From NCBI GenBank assembly GCA_046351595.1, contig JAXLYE010000008.1, positions 496,001 through 560,000 of the forward strand: a stretch of 64,000 bases of DNA. Reading direction: 5' to 3'. Made by a program: the position numbers and the translations under genes. This stretch comes from JAXLYE01 sp046351595. GTDB taxonomy: Bacteria > Myxococcota_A > Polyangia > Palsa-1104 > JAEUJZ01. The notes below the pieces were generated by a model that saw only the letters and a list, made by a program, of their open reading frames with translations, was not told the DNA's origin and searched no databases. This document shows positions 1 through 8,182 of the stretch, one piece after another. How positions within the stretch are numbered: the first letter of the stretch is position 1; each line of letters opens with the position of its first letter.

Positions 1-1
1 C

Positions 2-511
2 GTCGCCGAGATCGTCGAGCGGCTGGGCATCGCCGACCAGGTGGTGATCACCGGCTTCGACTTCTTCAAGCTCGCCGCCGTCGAGAAGACGCACGCCGCG
101 CTGCACACCGGCTTCGCCTATGACGACAACGCGCTCGACGTGCTCGAGGGCTTCCTCAGCCACGTGCCGGAGCTCCCGAGCTCGGTGTCGCGCCCCCGCG
201 GCAACCAGAACGTCGAGACGCTGCTCAACTGGCTGTTCGAGCTCAACACCGTCGGCCGCTTCATCGGCTCCAGCGTCGTCAACGTCGAGCACACGCTGCT
301 CGACGAGGACAGCGCCAGCCGCTTCAAGAAGCGCGGCATGGCCGTCGGCGCCTACACCCTCTTCCCGCTCGACACGCAGTACGTGAAGCAGCTGCAGTCC
401 GATGAGGAGCAGGCCGCGCGCGCGCGCTGGCTGGCAGCGCACGGCGTCGACTGGTTCGAAACCGACGATCCGGCGAAGCTGCAGGCGGCCCTGTCCGCCG
501 TCTCGGCCTGA
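2..511 (+). CDS. Glycerophosphodiester phosphodiesterase, C-terminal part (cut by window edge)
   Basis: The frame is open from the left edge and stops at the TGA ending at 511, leaving about 169 C-terminal residues. The start VVITGFDFFKLAAVEKTHA and the end GVDWFETDDPAKL fit the last strands and helices of the GDPD TIM barrel, where a conserved 'GVD..xTDxP' unit closes the barrel. The family hydrolyses glycerophosphodiesters to glycerol-3-phosphate and an alcohol. The catalytic His/Glu/Asp residues of the N-terminal half lie outside the window and cannot be checked. The next gene is convergent on the opposite strand, with about 170 bases between. Confidence 0.78.
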   Translation, partial: VAEIVERLGIADQVVITGFDFFKLAAVEKTHAALHTGFAYDDNALDVLEGFLSHVPELPSSVSRPRGNQNVETLLNWLFELNTVGRFIGSSVVNVEHTLLDEDSASRFKKRGMAVGAYTLFPLDTQYVKQLQSDEEQAARARWLAAHGVDWFETDDPAKLQAALSAVSA

Positions 512-684
512 GCGCCGCGTTCCCGGCCGTTCCGCGCGCCCGACGTGTGCCGAGTCTCCGACGGAGAACCGGCTCGAGACGTTGTCGGGCTAACCGTCCG
601 GGTCGGGGGAGCTCGTCGCGGCCGCGGGCGCGCACCGGCCTTGCGGATCGGAACCCACCGCTTGCGGCCGGTCCAGACGCACGC

Positions 685-1374
685 TCAGCGGTGCTCCGAG
701 CGCGGCGGCCGGCTCGCGGGACCCGGGCGCTCGGGCCAGCCCTGCTCGCCGATGAGCGGCACGAAGCGCACCTCGCTGAGCGGCTCCCGGCGGAAGCCGC
801 CGCCCGGCTCGCGCGTCACGCGCAGGAGCACCTGCGTGCTCTCCTCCGCGCCGACGGGCATGACCAGCCGCCCGCCGGGTGCCAGCTGCTCGAGCAGCGC
901 CCGCGGGACGTCGGGCCCGCCCGCCGCGACCGCGATGGCGTCGTAGGGCGCGTGCTCGGGCCAGCCGAGCGTGCCGTCGCCGCACCCGACATGCACGTTG
1001 TCGAAGCCGAGCCGCTGCAGCCGATCCCGCGCCTGCGTCGCCAGCGGCGCCAGCCGGTCGACGGTGTAGACCTCGCGCGCCAGCCGTCCGAGCACCGCCG
1101 CCGCGTACCCGGAGCCCGCGCCGATCTCGAGCACCCGCTCATCGCCGTGGAGCTCGAGCGCGGACACGGTGAGCGCGACAATGTACGGCTGCGAGATGGT
1201 CTGTCCGTCGCCGATCGGCAGGGGCCGATCGGAGTACGCATGGCGCACGAGGTCATCGGGAACGAACTGCTCGCGCGGCACGGTCCGGAAGGCCTCCAGT
1301 ACGCGCGGATCGTCGATGCCTCGGGCAGCCAGGTGCTGCTCGACCATGCGGTCGCGTTCCTCTGTGGCGTTCAT
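685..1374 (-). CDS. pcm: Protein-L-isoaspartate O-methyltransferase
   Basis: Repairs isoaspartyl residues in damaged proteins using S-adenosylmethionine, in the cytoplasm. The 229-residue protein carries GDGQTISQPYIVA (about 55-67), which is diagnostic for Pcm, and the SAM-binding glycine loop LEIGAGSGY (about 82-90), followed by AVAAGGPDVP and LAPGGRLVMPVG. The start is placed at the ATG at 1374 because GAGGAG lies six bases upstream and homology begins there. An upstream in-frame start at 1440 adds 22 low-complexity residues without a ribosome-binding site. Length is normal for the family. It appears to be a single-gene unit. Confidence 0.93.
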   Translation of the reverse strand: MNATEERDRMVEQHLAARGIDDPRVLEAFRTVPREQFVPDDLVRHAYSDRPLPIGDGQTISQPYIVALTVSALELHGDERVLEIGAGSGYAAAVLGRLAREVYTVDRLAPLATQARDRLQRLGFDNVHVGCGDGTLGWPEHAPYDAIAVAAGGPDVPRALLEQLAPGGRLVMPVGAEESTQVLLRVTREPGGGFRREPLSEVRFVPLIGEQGWPERPGPASRPPRSEHR

Positions 1375-1543
1375 GGTTTCTCCTCGGTGCCTAGCTGGCA
1401 GCGCCTGGGGTCGCGGGGCCGGCCGGGCGCCTCTCTCCAAGCATGACGCTGCAGGTTGAAGCCCGCCCGTTGCCGGCGCCGCGTGTGCAGCCGCCGCGCA
1501 GCGTCGGAGCGGCGAGCGCGGGCCTGCCTGCTCGCCGTGTCCG

Positions 1544-2005
1544 TCAGTCCGCCGCGACGTGGTGGATGGCCGTCTGGAAGTACGGCGCGATGCGGGCGAG
1601 CAGCACGCTCCGCTCGACGGGATTCTGCAGGTGCGCGACCGCCTTGAGCCCGCGCGCCCGCTCGCGCCAGCCGACGGACTCCGGCGACAGGAGGATGAAC
1701 GGGATCGCGGCCAGATCCGCCTGCAGGTGCAGCAGCTTGAGCAGGCTGATCCCGTCGAGGTGCGGCAGGCTGGTGTCCACGATCAGCATGCTCGGCCGCG
1801 ACCGGGCGCTCAGCAGGAAGCGCAGCGCCTCGACGCCGTTGTCGACCGCGTAGGCCGGGATCTCGGCACCGCGGAGCCAGCGCACGAGCTGCTCGCGCAG
1901 CCGCGCATCTTCTTCAACCACGAGCACCCAGGCAGCGCTCCCGTCGGGGATCGGGCTCCAGGCTGCCGCGGGGGCCGGACAGGCAGAGGCGCCGATGGAG
2001 TCCAT
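1544..2005 (-). CDS. Response regulator receiver-domain protein with altered signature residues
   Basis: A stand-alone receiver domain of about 153 residues with no output domain. The fold is recognisable: acidic pocket VVEED (about 29-33), phosphoacceptor Asp in LIVDTSLP (about D77), Ser in FILLSPE (about S107). The usually invariant Lys of the 'KP' motif is replaced: HLQNP (about 125-129) has Asn there, so phosphorylation-coupled switching may be lost or altered. The chosen ATG overlaps the stop codon of the upstream CBS-domain gene as TGATG, indicating translational coupling. A GTG two codons earlier (2011) is an alternative start. It probably acts together with the CBS protein; the cognate kinase is not in view. 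Confidence 0.8.
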   Translation of the reverse strand: MDSIGASACPAPAAAWSPIPDGSAAWVLVVEEDARLREQLVRWLRGAEIPAYAVDNGVEALRFLLSARSRPSMLIVDTSLPHLDGISLLKLLHLQADLAAIPFILLSPESVGWRERARGLKAVAHLQNPVERSVLLARIAPYFQTAIHHVAAD

Positions 2006-2892
2006 CACCACGACTCCGAGACAACCCGCGTCGGCCGCAGCGCCGCGCGCCGCGTACCGTCGGTCTTGCCGTGCTGGAACGAGGCGAATCGCAGCAGATC
2101 GAGGTACGACACGATCCCGACCAGCCGGTCCTCGTCGTCAACCACAGGCAGGGCGCCGATGCGGTGGTCGAGGAAGCGCGCGGCCGCCTCGGACAGCGGC
2201 GCGTGCGCGGTCACGGTGAGCACGCTGCGGCTCATCGCGTCCGCGACCCGCAGGCTCTGCAGCCGCACCCGGCTCTGCTCGATCTGCACCGCGCGCCCGG
2301 GATCGCCGATGGCGGTCCGGATGTCGCGGTCCGAGAGGATGCCGACCACCTTGAGGTCGCCCGCGACGACGGGCAGGTGGCGGATGTTGCGCTCGGCCAT
2401 GCGCGCGAGCGCGTCCATCAGGTAGTCATCGGCAGCGGCCGTGATCACCGGCGTCTGCATGATGTCCGCGACCGAGGACGCGCTCGCCGCCGGCGCGGGC
2501 TCGGCCTCGGCCTCGGCCTCGGCCTCGTGGCGCAGCAGGTCCGTGGTCGTCAGCACGCCGACGACGTGCCCGGCCGCAAGGACCACCAGGCACGAGGCGT
2601 CGCGGCCCAGCATGCGCTGCGCCGCCGCAGCGACCTCCTCGTCCGGGGCGATGGTGGCGGGTGCGGCCGCCATCGCCGACCGCACCAGCCGGAGGTCTGC
2701 CGCGGTCCCCTCGCGGGCGCGGCAGGCCAGGATGTCGCGCTCTTCGAGCAGGCCCACGAGCCGCTTGCTCGCGTCCATCACCGGCAGGTGGTGGACCCCG
2801 GCCCAGAGCATGATCTGGGTCGCCAGACCGAGGCTGTCATCGTCCTGTACGCTGACCACCGCCTGCCCGCTCAGGATGTCTTTGACCTTCAT
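2005..2892 (-). CDS. Protein with four CBS domains
   Basis: A 295-residue cytoplasmic protein made almost only of CBS domains, at about 1-58, 68-122, 140-196 and 215-272, each with the typical 'HLPVVD...LVGILSDRDI' ending. CBS pairs bind adenosine nucleotides and act as energy or ligand sensors. A Glu-Ala linker (about 123-131), encoded by a run of GGCCTC hexamers, joins the two pairs. The ATG at 2892 is preceded by AAGGCGGAG, whereas the longer frame to 3000 starts with 36 basic residues unlike a CBS protein. It overlaps the following receiver-domain gene, so the two are co-expressed. A sensory role is inferred from the architecture. Confidence 0.88.
   Translation of the reverse strand: MKVKDILSGQAVVSVQDDDSLGLATQIMLWAGVHHLPVMDASKRLVGLLEERDILACRAREGTAADLRLVRSAMAAAPATIAPDEEVAAAAQRMLGRDASCLVVLAAGHVVGVLTTTDLLRHEAEAEAEAEPAPAASASSVADIMQTPVITAAADDYLMDALARMAERNIRHLPVVAGDLKVVGILSDRDIRTAIGDPGRAVQIEQSRVRLQSLRVADAMSRSVLTVTAHAPLSEAAARFLDHRIGALPVVDDEDRLVGIVSYLDLLRFASFQHGKTDGTRRAALRPTRVVSESW
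2501..2527. repeat. GGCCTC hexamer repeat inside the CBS gene
   Basis: About four and a half copies of a six-base unit. It encodes alternating Glu-Ala in the linker between the two CBS pairs, so copy-number change would lengthen the linker without a frameshift. Confidence 0.8.
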
Positions 2893-3083
2893 GGCTCCGC
2901 CTTTCGGGCGCATCTCTCGTTGGCCCCGCGCCTGCGCCAATCTCGAGTTCCGCAAGCGCCGTGCCGCCCCACCGCGACCGCGACCGACCGAGCGAGACAC
3001 ACCCGCCCGGACGGAGCGCGGGCAGCGGTTCGATTACGGAGGGGTGACGGCGCGCTACCTACCGGAAGCGACCTGTCGCCACA

Positions 3084-3635
3084 TCAAGCGCAGAGCTGGA
3101 GCCTGCGCCGTGCGCCCGCAAAGGACCCCTGCCGTCCGCGAGGCCAGCACGGAGCGCCGTCGACAGCACGCTGCTTTACGGGACCGCGGACGGCCGTGCG
3201 GCCGCCGCGCCTCGAGCGGACAGTTTCGGGCTTCAAGTCGCGGTGCACGATCTGCTTGGCGTGGGTCGCCGCCAGCGCCTGCGCCATCTGCCGCGCCACT
3301 GCGAGCGCCGTCACACCCAGGCCGTTCCGGCTGCGGGCCAGGCGCTGGCGCAGCGTCTCGCCGTCGAGGTACTCCATGACGAGGTAGGCCTGGCCGCTGT
3401 CGGTCTGACCGTACTCGAAGATGTTCACGAGGGCGGGGTGGTCGACGATGCTGACCGCACGCGCCTCCATCAGGAAGCGCGAGGCGAGCTGCGGATCCGC
3501 GCTGTGCTTGGAGAGGAGCAGCTTGATCGCGACGCGGCGGCTGATGTCCTTGTGCGTGCCCTCGTAGACCGCGCCCATGCCGCCGGACCCGATCTCACGG
3601 ACGATCCTGTAGTTGCCAACCAGCCGGCCGATCAT
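3084..3635 (-). CDS. Ser/Thr protein kinase N-terminal half (truncated)
   Basis: The first 140 or so of 183 residues are a good Hanks-type kinase N-lobe and the start of the C-lobe: P-loop GSGGMGAVYEG (about 16-26), Lys in VAIKLL (K38), helix-C Glu (E57), hinge LVMEYLDGETL, and HRDLKPE (about 131-137). Directly after the catalytic-loop motif the sequence turns into Arg/Gly-rich residues and stops, so the metal-binding DFG, the activation segment and most of the C-lobe are missing and it should not be an active kinase. A matching kinase C-terminal half that begins at DLKPEN lies at 10944 on the opposite strand. No strong ribosome-binding site precedes the ATG. Probably a gene fragment. Confidence 0.75.
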   Translation of the reverse strand: MIGRLVGNYRIVREIGSGGMGAVYEGTHKDISRRVAIKLLLSKHSADPQLASRFLMEARAVSIVDHPALVNIFEYGQTDSGQAYLVMEYLDGETLRQRLARSRNGLGVTALAVARQMAQALAATHAKQIVHRDLKPETVRSRRGGRTAVRGPVKQRAVDGAPCWPRGRQGSFAGARRRLQLCA

Positions 3636-3867
3636 CGTGATTGGTGTGCTTGGTCTGCCTGGTGTGCGCGAGGTCCTCGAGATGCTCGGGGTACTTAGGT
3701 TCCTGCGACCCCCGGCGAAGCCTCGCAGCGCTGACAGCGGATCTTATCACGCACACTTTTCCGGCGGATCGATTGAGTAGCGCCGGAGCGGCGGCCGGCG
3801 CAGAGAGAGGACAAGGAGGCGGCGCAGCGGAGCGCTCGCCGGCGGCGCCCCTGGGGATCCGGCGGCG

Positions 3868-5043
3868 TTACAGCTCGGGAGCGAGGGCGACGCCGCGGAA
3901 GGCGGTGTTGGTGCCGGCCGTGGCCAGCGTCCTCGCCGTGATCGTGCCCGGCGCGGTGCCGGTATCCGTGAACGTGATCAGGCGCGTCGGTGTCGCCGTC
4001 TCGGACGTGGTGGCGATCAGCACGGTGCTCGTTCCGTTCTGGTAACCGGCGAGGCCGCGGCAGCCGACCAGCGCGCCCGCGGACAGGGTCCCGGCCAGGC
4101 TCCAGGTGGTGCCGCTCAGCATCCACTTCTGCACGCCGCCGCTGCCGTCGGTGCGATCGTCGGCCACGTAGAGCACGTCGATGCCCGGCGTGGTGTCGCG
4201 ATCGAGCGCGACGAAGCCGAAGGGCGACAGCACGTTGCCGGTGCTGGGGAAGCCCGACAGCTGCTTGGGCGTGACGTTGGCGGTCATCGGCGCGCCGGTG
4301 CCGACGCTGTTGATGCCGCCGGAGGTGTCGCTGGCGCGGCTGACGTAGAGCTGCCCGTCGTACAGACCGAGCACGCGCACGTTGTACGTCGAGCCGAGCA
4401 GCTTCGCGGCCGGCATGCCGGTCGCGCCGAGCGTCGTGTACGCGATGCCCAAGACGCCCGCGAGCCAGATGGCGTTTCCGTCGGTGGTGATGGCGCTGCG
4501 GATGAAGTTGCCGGCGCCGTTCAGGCCGTCGACCTGGGTGCTGGTGTCGATGCTGCCGTCGCTCGCGACGCGCCCGGCGATCCGCAGCGCGTTGTCGATG
4601 ACGCTGGCGGTGCCGGGGGTCGCGTCGTAGCCGGCGAGAAGGACGTAGCGGCGGTCGGGCGAGCGGGTGAGCGCGCCCTCGGAGCTGCCGGTGCCGGACA
4701 GGGTCAGCGGGCGGTTCTTGCCGCTGACGGCGGTGGGCAGCGCGATCGGCTGGCCGACCAGGCTGCCGTCCGCGATCAGGCGGCGATCGAGGAACGCCGC
4801 GGTGGCGACGTTGGCCTGCAGGGCCGCGGCGCCGCTACCGACGCGCAGCACCAGGACCTCGGTCGGCAGCGGGCGCTGCGCCAGGTCCGGCGAGGCCGCG
4901 GCCATGTCCTGGGTTCCCGTATTGCTCGCCAGGTCCGGCTGCACCGAGCCGTCTGTAGAGCCCTCGCTGCTGCTGCTGCTGCAGCTGGCGCTTCCCAGAG
5001 TGCACAGAGACAAAAAGAGCGCGGACGCAAAAGCACGCTTCAT
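3868..5043 (-). CDS. Secreted lipoprotein, beta-propeller-like, unknown function
   Basis: About 391 residues. The N-terminus is a lipoprotein signal: basic MKR, a hydrophobic core and a Cys in GSASC at about residue 20, followed by a Ser/Gly-rich tether. The mature part has repeated beta-rich blocks with phrases such as SPDRRYVLLAGYD, DVLYVADDR and FRGVALAP, as in bacterial repeat proteins that fold as propellers. The ATG at 5043 has GGAGGAGGG upstream; the longer frame to 5079 is unlikely. No catalytic motif is visible. Likely anchored in the cell envelope, with no function assigned. Confidence 0.82.
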   Translation of the reverse strand: MKRAFASALFLSLCTLGSASCSSSSSEGSTDGSVQPDLASNTGTQDMAAASPDLAQRPLPTEVLVLRVGSGAAALQANVATAAFLDRRLIADGSLVGQPIALPTAVSGKNRPLTLSGTGSSEGALTRSPDRRYVLLAGYDATPGTASVIDNALRIAGRVASDGSIDTSTQVDGLNGAGNFIRSAITTDGNAIWLAGVLGIAYTTLGATGMPAAKLLGSTYNVRVLGLYDGQLYVSRASDTSGGINSVGTGAPMTANVTPKQLSGFPSTGNVLSPFGFVALDRDTTPGIDVLYVADDRTDGSGGVQKWMLSGTTWSLAGTLSAGALVGCRGLAGYQNGTSTVLIATTSETATPTRLITFTDTGTAPGTITARTLATAGTNTAFRGVALAPEL

Positions 5044-5274
5044 AACACCCTCCTCCAACCTTGAACACAGATCGCACAAAGCGGCGCACGCACCGGAGCC
5101 TGCGACAGCAGCCTCTCGCGATCTCCAGTTAGCAGTATGAAGGGAGAAATCGGGAACGGAGGCTGTGCCGAGAATTTGGTTTCTGTACGGATTCCGGAGC
5201 CTCTCTCCGACGGGAAGACCCCTAGGGGATCTCCACTTCGGAGCGGTCAGCGCGCCAATCCGTAACGCGGTCTG

Positions 5275-5294
5275 CGTCCGATCTCGATCGGACG
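5275..5294. promoter_or_regulatory. Perfect 9-2-9 inverted repeat, possible operator
   Basis: CGTCCGATC, two bases, then GATCGGACG. It lies 100 bases upstream of the next start codon. No run of T follows, so it does not look like an intrinsic terminator. A regulator-binding site is a plausible reading; no factor is identified. Confidence 0.4.
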
Positions 5295-5379
5295 AATCAG
5301 GTGCGATCCTTCACACCTTGGACAGCACTCTGTGAGCGGCATTCCGCAGGAAACAGAGCCAGCCAATCGACTCCTTTGC

Positions 5380-5385
5380 TATCAT
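5380..5385 (+). promoter_or_regulatory. TATCAT box, likely -10 of a leaderless promoter
   Basis: TATCAT lies 8 bases before the GTG at 5394, so transcription would begin at or next to the start codon. No convincing -35 is visible. The same arrangement occurs at several other genes in the window. Confidence 0.45.
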
Positions 5386-5393
5386 CTGGGAGC

Positions 5394-5885
5394 GTGCCAA
5401 TCGCGCAAGGTCACATGGATATCCAAGGTGAGGATGCCTCGTTCCGGCCGCTCGGTCGTCACCTCGCTCGGGTCGAGGGCGATACCATCTGGGTGCGTTA
5501 CCACGGCAGCATGACCGTCGCGGAGCTGGCCGAGCTCTTCGAGCTGTTCGATTCTGTGTATCAGGAGTACGGATATGCGATGTGCCTGGGGGACGCGACC
5601 CACAGCGGGATACCGAGCGCCGAGGTGCGCCGCTACCAGGCCGAGCGGCTCAAGCTGCGCGTCTTCCCGAGCTACACCGCCCTCTACGGAGCCAACTCCG
5701 TCGTCTCCACCATCGCCAGCCTGACCCAGCGCGCCATCGAGATGCTGACCAAGAAGCCGACGCCGCTCTCCTTCCACCGGACCGAAGCGGCGGCCCGCGA
5801 GCGGCTCGAGCGCGAGCGCCCGCAGCTGCAGGCCAAGGCGCACCCGCGCTCCGAGCGCATCCGGATGCAGCCGGAGGTGAGGTAG
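5394..5885 (+). CDS. STAS/SpoIIAA-like small protein
   Basis: About 163 residues, cytoplasmic, with no signal peptide or membrane segment. The core (ARVEGDTIWVRYHGSMT, then a helix, then YAMCLGDATHSGIPS) has the strand-helix order of SpoIIAA/STAS-like domains common in myxobacteria, which mediate protein contacts in stress or anti-anti-sigma signalling. The GTG at 5394 is preferred because TATCAT lies eight bases before it. The ATG at 5415 with AAGG upstream is a good alternative and removes seven residues. The C-terminus is charged and helical. A partner is not evident; the family call is tentative. Confidence 0.62.
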   Translation: MPIAQGHMDIQGEDASFRPLGRHLARVEGDTIWVRYHGSMTVAELAELFELFDSVYQEYGYAMCLGDATHSGIPSAEVRRYQAERLKLRVFPSYTALYGANSVVSTIASLTQRAIEMLTKKPTPLSFHRTEAAARERLERERPQLQAKAHPRSERIRMQPEVR

Positions 5886-5932
5886 CGACCAGAAAATTGC
5901 GCTCGCGGCGCGGCCAGCGCAGGGTCGAGCGC

Positions 5933-7369
5933 ATGACCCGGGTCACGGACCTCTTCTCGCCCCTCGTATTTCGCAAGAACGGGCACGCGCTCGTCGATCT
6001 GCTGGCAGAGCACCTCCAGGACGCGGCGGCCGGCCGCCTCGAATCTGTGATGCCGCGCGGGACCCCGGCCGCGCACGCCGCGCGCTTTGCCGGCGACTTC
6101 CCCGAGGTCGGAGACGGTAACGTGCTGCGCGTTGTGACCGAGGCGCTCGGAGCCTCGACGGCGCTGCACAGCCCGGGCTTCATCGGTCACCAGGTGGCCA
6201 CGCCGCTGCCCGATGCCGCGCTGTGTGATCTTACGGCGGCGCTCTTGAACAACGGCATGGCGGTGTTCGAGATGGGCCCGGCCGCCAGCGCCATGGAGCG
6301 CGCCGTGCTCGCCTACCTGGCGCGTGTCCTCGGGCTGCCACCGACCGCGGGCGGGGTGCTGACCTCGGGCGGCTCTTTGGGCAACCTGACCGCGCTCCTG
6401 GCCGCGCGCCAGGCCAAGGCGGGGTTTGACGCCTGGCGCGAGGGCCTGCGCAACCGGCCGCAGCTCGTCGTCTACGTCGCCGAGACCGCGCACTACAGCG
6501 TCGCGCGGGCGCTGCGCATCCTCGGGCTGGGCGACGCCGGCGTGATCGCGGTCGCGGTCGACGAGCGCCTGCGCATGCGCGTCGACGCGCTTATGGACGA
6601 GATCCGCCGCGCGCGCAACCACGGGCGGCGCCCGATTGCGGTCGTGGCCAGCGCCTGCTCGACGGCGGCCGGCGCGTTCGATCCGATCGACGCCATCGCC
6701 GACGTCTGCCAGCGCGAGGATCTGTGGCTGCACGTCGACGGTGCGCACGGCGCGGCGCTGGCGCTGTCAGCGCGTCACCGCGACACCGTGCGCGGCATCG
6801 AGCGCGCCGACAGCGTCGTCTGGGACGCGCACAAGATGATGCTCATGCCGGCGCTGGTCACCGCGGTGCTGTTCCGCGACGGCGAGGCCGGGGCACGCGC
6901 CTTCTCGCAGGAGGCCGGCTACCTGTTCGACGAGGCCGCGGACAGCGACGCCTGGAGCGACATCGGCCGCCGCACCGTCGAGTGCACCAAGCGCATGATG
7001 TCGCTGAAGCTGTACGCCGCGCTCGCCGCGCACGGCACCCGCGTCTTCGCCGAGCACGTCGACGCCGTGTGCGCGCTCGCGCGGCACCTGGCCGCCGCCG
7101 CCCGCGCCCGCGGTCTCGAGGTGCTGGTCGAGCCCGAGTGCGACATCGTCTGCTTCCGCCGCCCCGGCGTCTCCGGCGGCGTCACCGCGGGCGTGCGCAG
7201 CGCGCTGCTCGCCGAGGGCCGCTTCTACATCGTGCAGGTCCACCTGAGCTCGGGGCTGTGGCTGCGCTGCACCGTGCTGAACCCGCGGACCACGGCCGCG
7301 GAGCTCGACGCGATGCTCGATCGTGTGGTCGCGCTGTACGACGCCAAGGCGCAGCCCTCCACGCCCTGA
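5933..7369 (+). CDS. Pyridoxal-phosphate-dependent group II amino acid decarboxylase
   Basis: About 478 residues with the fold-type I decarboxylase signature: SGGS (about 145-148) for phosphate binding, HVDGAHG (about 267-273) with the Asp that contacts the pyridine nitrogen, and WDAHKMMLMP with the Schiff-base Lys at about 301. The 'DAHK' form resembles 2,4-diaminobutyrate and related decarboxylases more than the 'NPHK' of aromatic amino acid decarboxylases. Such enzymes release CO2 from an amino acid to give an amine; the substrate cannot be read from sequence. The start at 5933 is the first Met before the conserved region, with AGGG upstream. The gene stands between unrelated genes. Confidence 0.85.
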   Translation: MTRVTDLFSPLVFRKNGHALVDLLAEHLQDAAAGRLESVMPRGTPAAHAARFAGDFPEVGDGNVLRVVTEALGASTALHSPGFIGHQVATPLPDAALCDLTAALLNNGMAVFEMGPAASAMERAVLAYLARVLGLPPTAGGVLTSGGSLGNLTALLAARQAKAGFDAWREGLRNRPQLVVYVAETAHYSVARALRILGLGDAGVIAVAVDERLRMRVDALMDEIRRARNHGRRPIAVVASACSTAAGAFDPIDAIADVCQREDLWLHVDGAHGAALALSARHRDTVRGIERADSVVWDAHKMMLMPALVTAVLFRDGEAGARAFSQEAGYLFDEAADSDAWSDIGRRTVECTKRMMSLKLYAALAAHGTRVFAEHVDAVCALARHLAAAARARGLEVLVEPECDIVCFRRPGVSGGVTAGVRSALLAEGRFYIVQVHLSSGLWLRCTVLNPRTTAAELDAMLDRVVALYDAKAQPSTP

Positions 7370-7393
7370 TCCGGGCGCGCAACGTACCGTCGC

Positions 7394-7939
7394 TCAGCCC
7401 ACCGCGTGATCGCGCTGGCGCCCGCCTCCGCCTTCGTCGGCGTCCTTGCTCCGGATCACGCTGATCCGCCCGTCGCCCTCCAGGCACGCCAGGCGGACCT
7501 CCTCCAGCTCCTTCACGCCCTGCTCGCGCAGCTGGCTCATGAGCTCCTCGCGCGTGATCATCTCCTTCTGCAGGTTGCGGCGCAGCAGCTTGCCGTTGCG
7601 CACCAGCGGCTCGGGCGGCGGCCGCAGGAAGCGCTGCAGCCGTGGGAAGCGGAAGCCCAGCCAGTCCAGCAGGTAGTCCCAGAACGCGATCGTCAGGACC
7701 AGCAGCAGCCCGTCGGAGACCGCGCGGTACTGGCTGCCCAGGGCGTTCTGCGACGCCTCGGACAAGAGCATGATCATCAGCAGGTCGGTCAGCGACACGG
7801 TGCCGGCCTGGCGGCGGAAGCCGAAGCGCATCAGGAAGAACAGCGCCAGGTACATGATCGATCCGCGCAGCGCCGTCTCGAGCAGCGGGACCGAGGGGAC
7901 GAACGTACTGTGCCAGTCAACGGTCAGGTGCCAGGGCAT
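7394..7939 (-). CDS. YetF/DUF421-family membrane protein
   Basis: About 181 residues. Three hydrophobic segments (around residues 17-35, 45-62 and 75-93) are followed by a soluble domain with PEPLVRNGKLLRRNL and EEVRLACLEGDGRISVI, which is the YetF layout: an N-terminal membrane part and a C-terminal alpha/beta domain. The molecular function of the family is not well known. The ATG at 7939 has GAGGT about 10 bases upstream; the much longer frame to 8851 runs antisense through the TetR gene and is an artefact. The gene diverges from the TetR gene, and the intervening region carries two operator-like palindromes that could also affect it. Confidence 0.82.
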   Translation of the reverse strand: MPWHLTVDWHSTFVPSVPLLETALRGSIMYLALFFLMRFGFRRQAGTVSLTDLLMIMLLSEASQNALGSQYRAVSDGLLLVLTIAFWDYLLDWLGFRFPRLQRFLRPPPEPLVRNGKLLRRNLQKEMITREELMSQLREQGVKELEEVRLACLEGDGRISVIRSKDADEGGGGRQRDHAVG

Positions 7940-8093
7940 TCTGGGTGGACCTCGCGGGGGCTTGCAGGGGCCGGGGCTTATGCAGTCGCTGGCCCGGCGC
8001 TCAAGAGCAAGCCTGCCCGGCAGCCTGCTGGTGTGCCAGCTCTTTCGCGGTCGGCGCTGCGCCGCCGCCCCGCCGCTACGCTCGCGGGCCGTT

Positions 8094-8110
8094 CTAGGAC
8101 GTTGTTCTAA
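8094..8110. promoter_or_regulatory. TetR-type operator, site 1
   Basis: CTAGGACGTTGTTCTAA, a diverged copy of the 17-bp palindrome also found at 8157, 57968 and 57987. It lies between the divergent DUF421 and TetR genes. Confidence 0.6.
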
Positions 8111-8156
8111 CGGCTTGCCTTGATCCGGTGCGGGCTTGCAGACCGGCTGGCCGAAA

Positions 8157-8173
8157 TTAGGACATTGTTCTAA
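8157..8173. promoter_or_regulatory. TetR-type operator, site 2
   Basis: TTAGGACATTGTTCTAA; seven of the eight base pairs around the central T are symmetric. It ends nine bases before the TetR ATG and overlaps the TAAACT box at 8171, an ideal place for autorepression. Confidence 0.68.
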
Positions 8174-8176
8174 ACT
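8171..8176 (+). promoter_or_regulatory. TAAACT box before the TetR ATG
   Basis: Fits the TAnnnT -10 pattern, six bases before the ATG and partly covered by operator site 2. No ribosome-binding site is visible, consistent with a leaderless message. Confidence 0.42.
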
Positions 8177-8182
8177 CGGATC

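Larger units (their letters stand above)
5044..5393. other. Intergenic region between divergent genes with two palindromes
   Basis: About 350 bases without a gene between the lipoprotein on the left and the STAS-like gene on the right. It holds a perfect CCCCTAGGGG palindrome (5219-5228), a longer perfect inverted repeat (5275-5294), and a TATCAT box just before the GTG at 5394. It should contain promoters for both genes. Confidence 0.6.

Noticed and set aside
5582..5932. Upstream extension of the PLP decarboxylase frame
   Set aside because: It overlaps the STAS-like gene in another frame and lacks homology; the ATG at 5933 begins the conserved domain.
8094..8173. The TTAGGAC palindromes as terminal inverted repeats of a mobile element
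   Set aside because: No transposase or target duplication is nearby, and the sites sit right at promoters of a TetR gene and a PPOX gene, which fits operators better.
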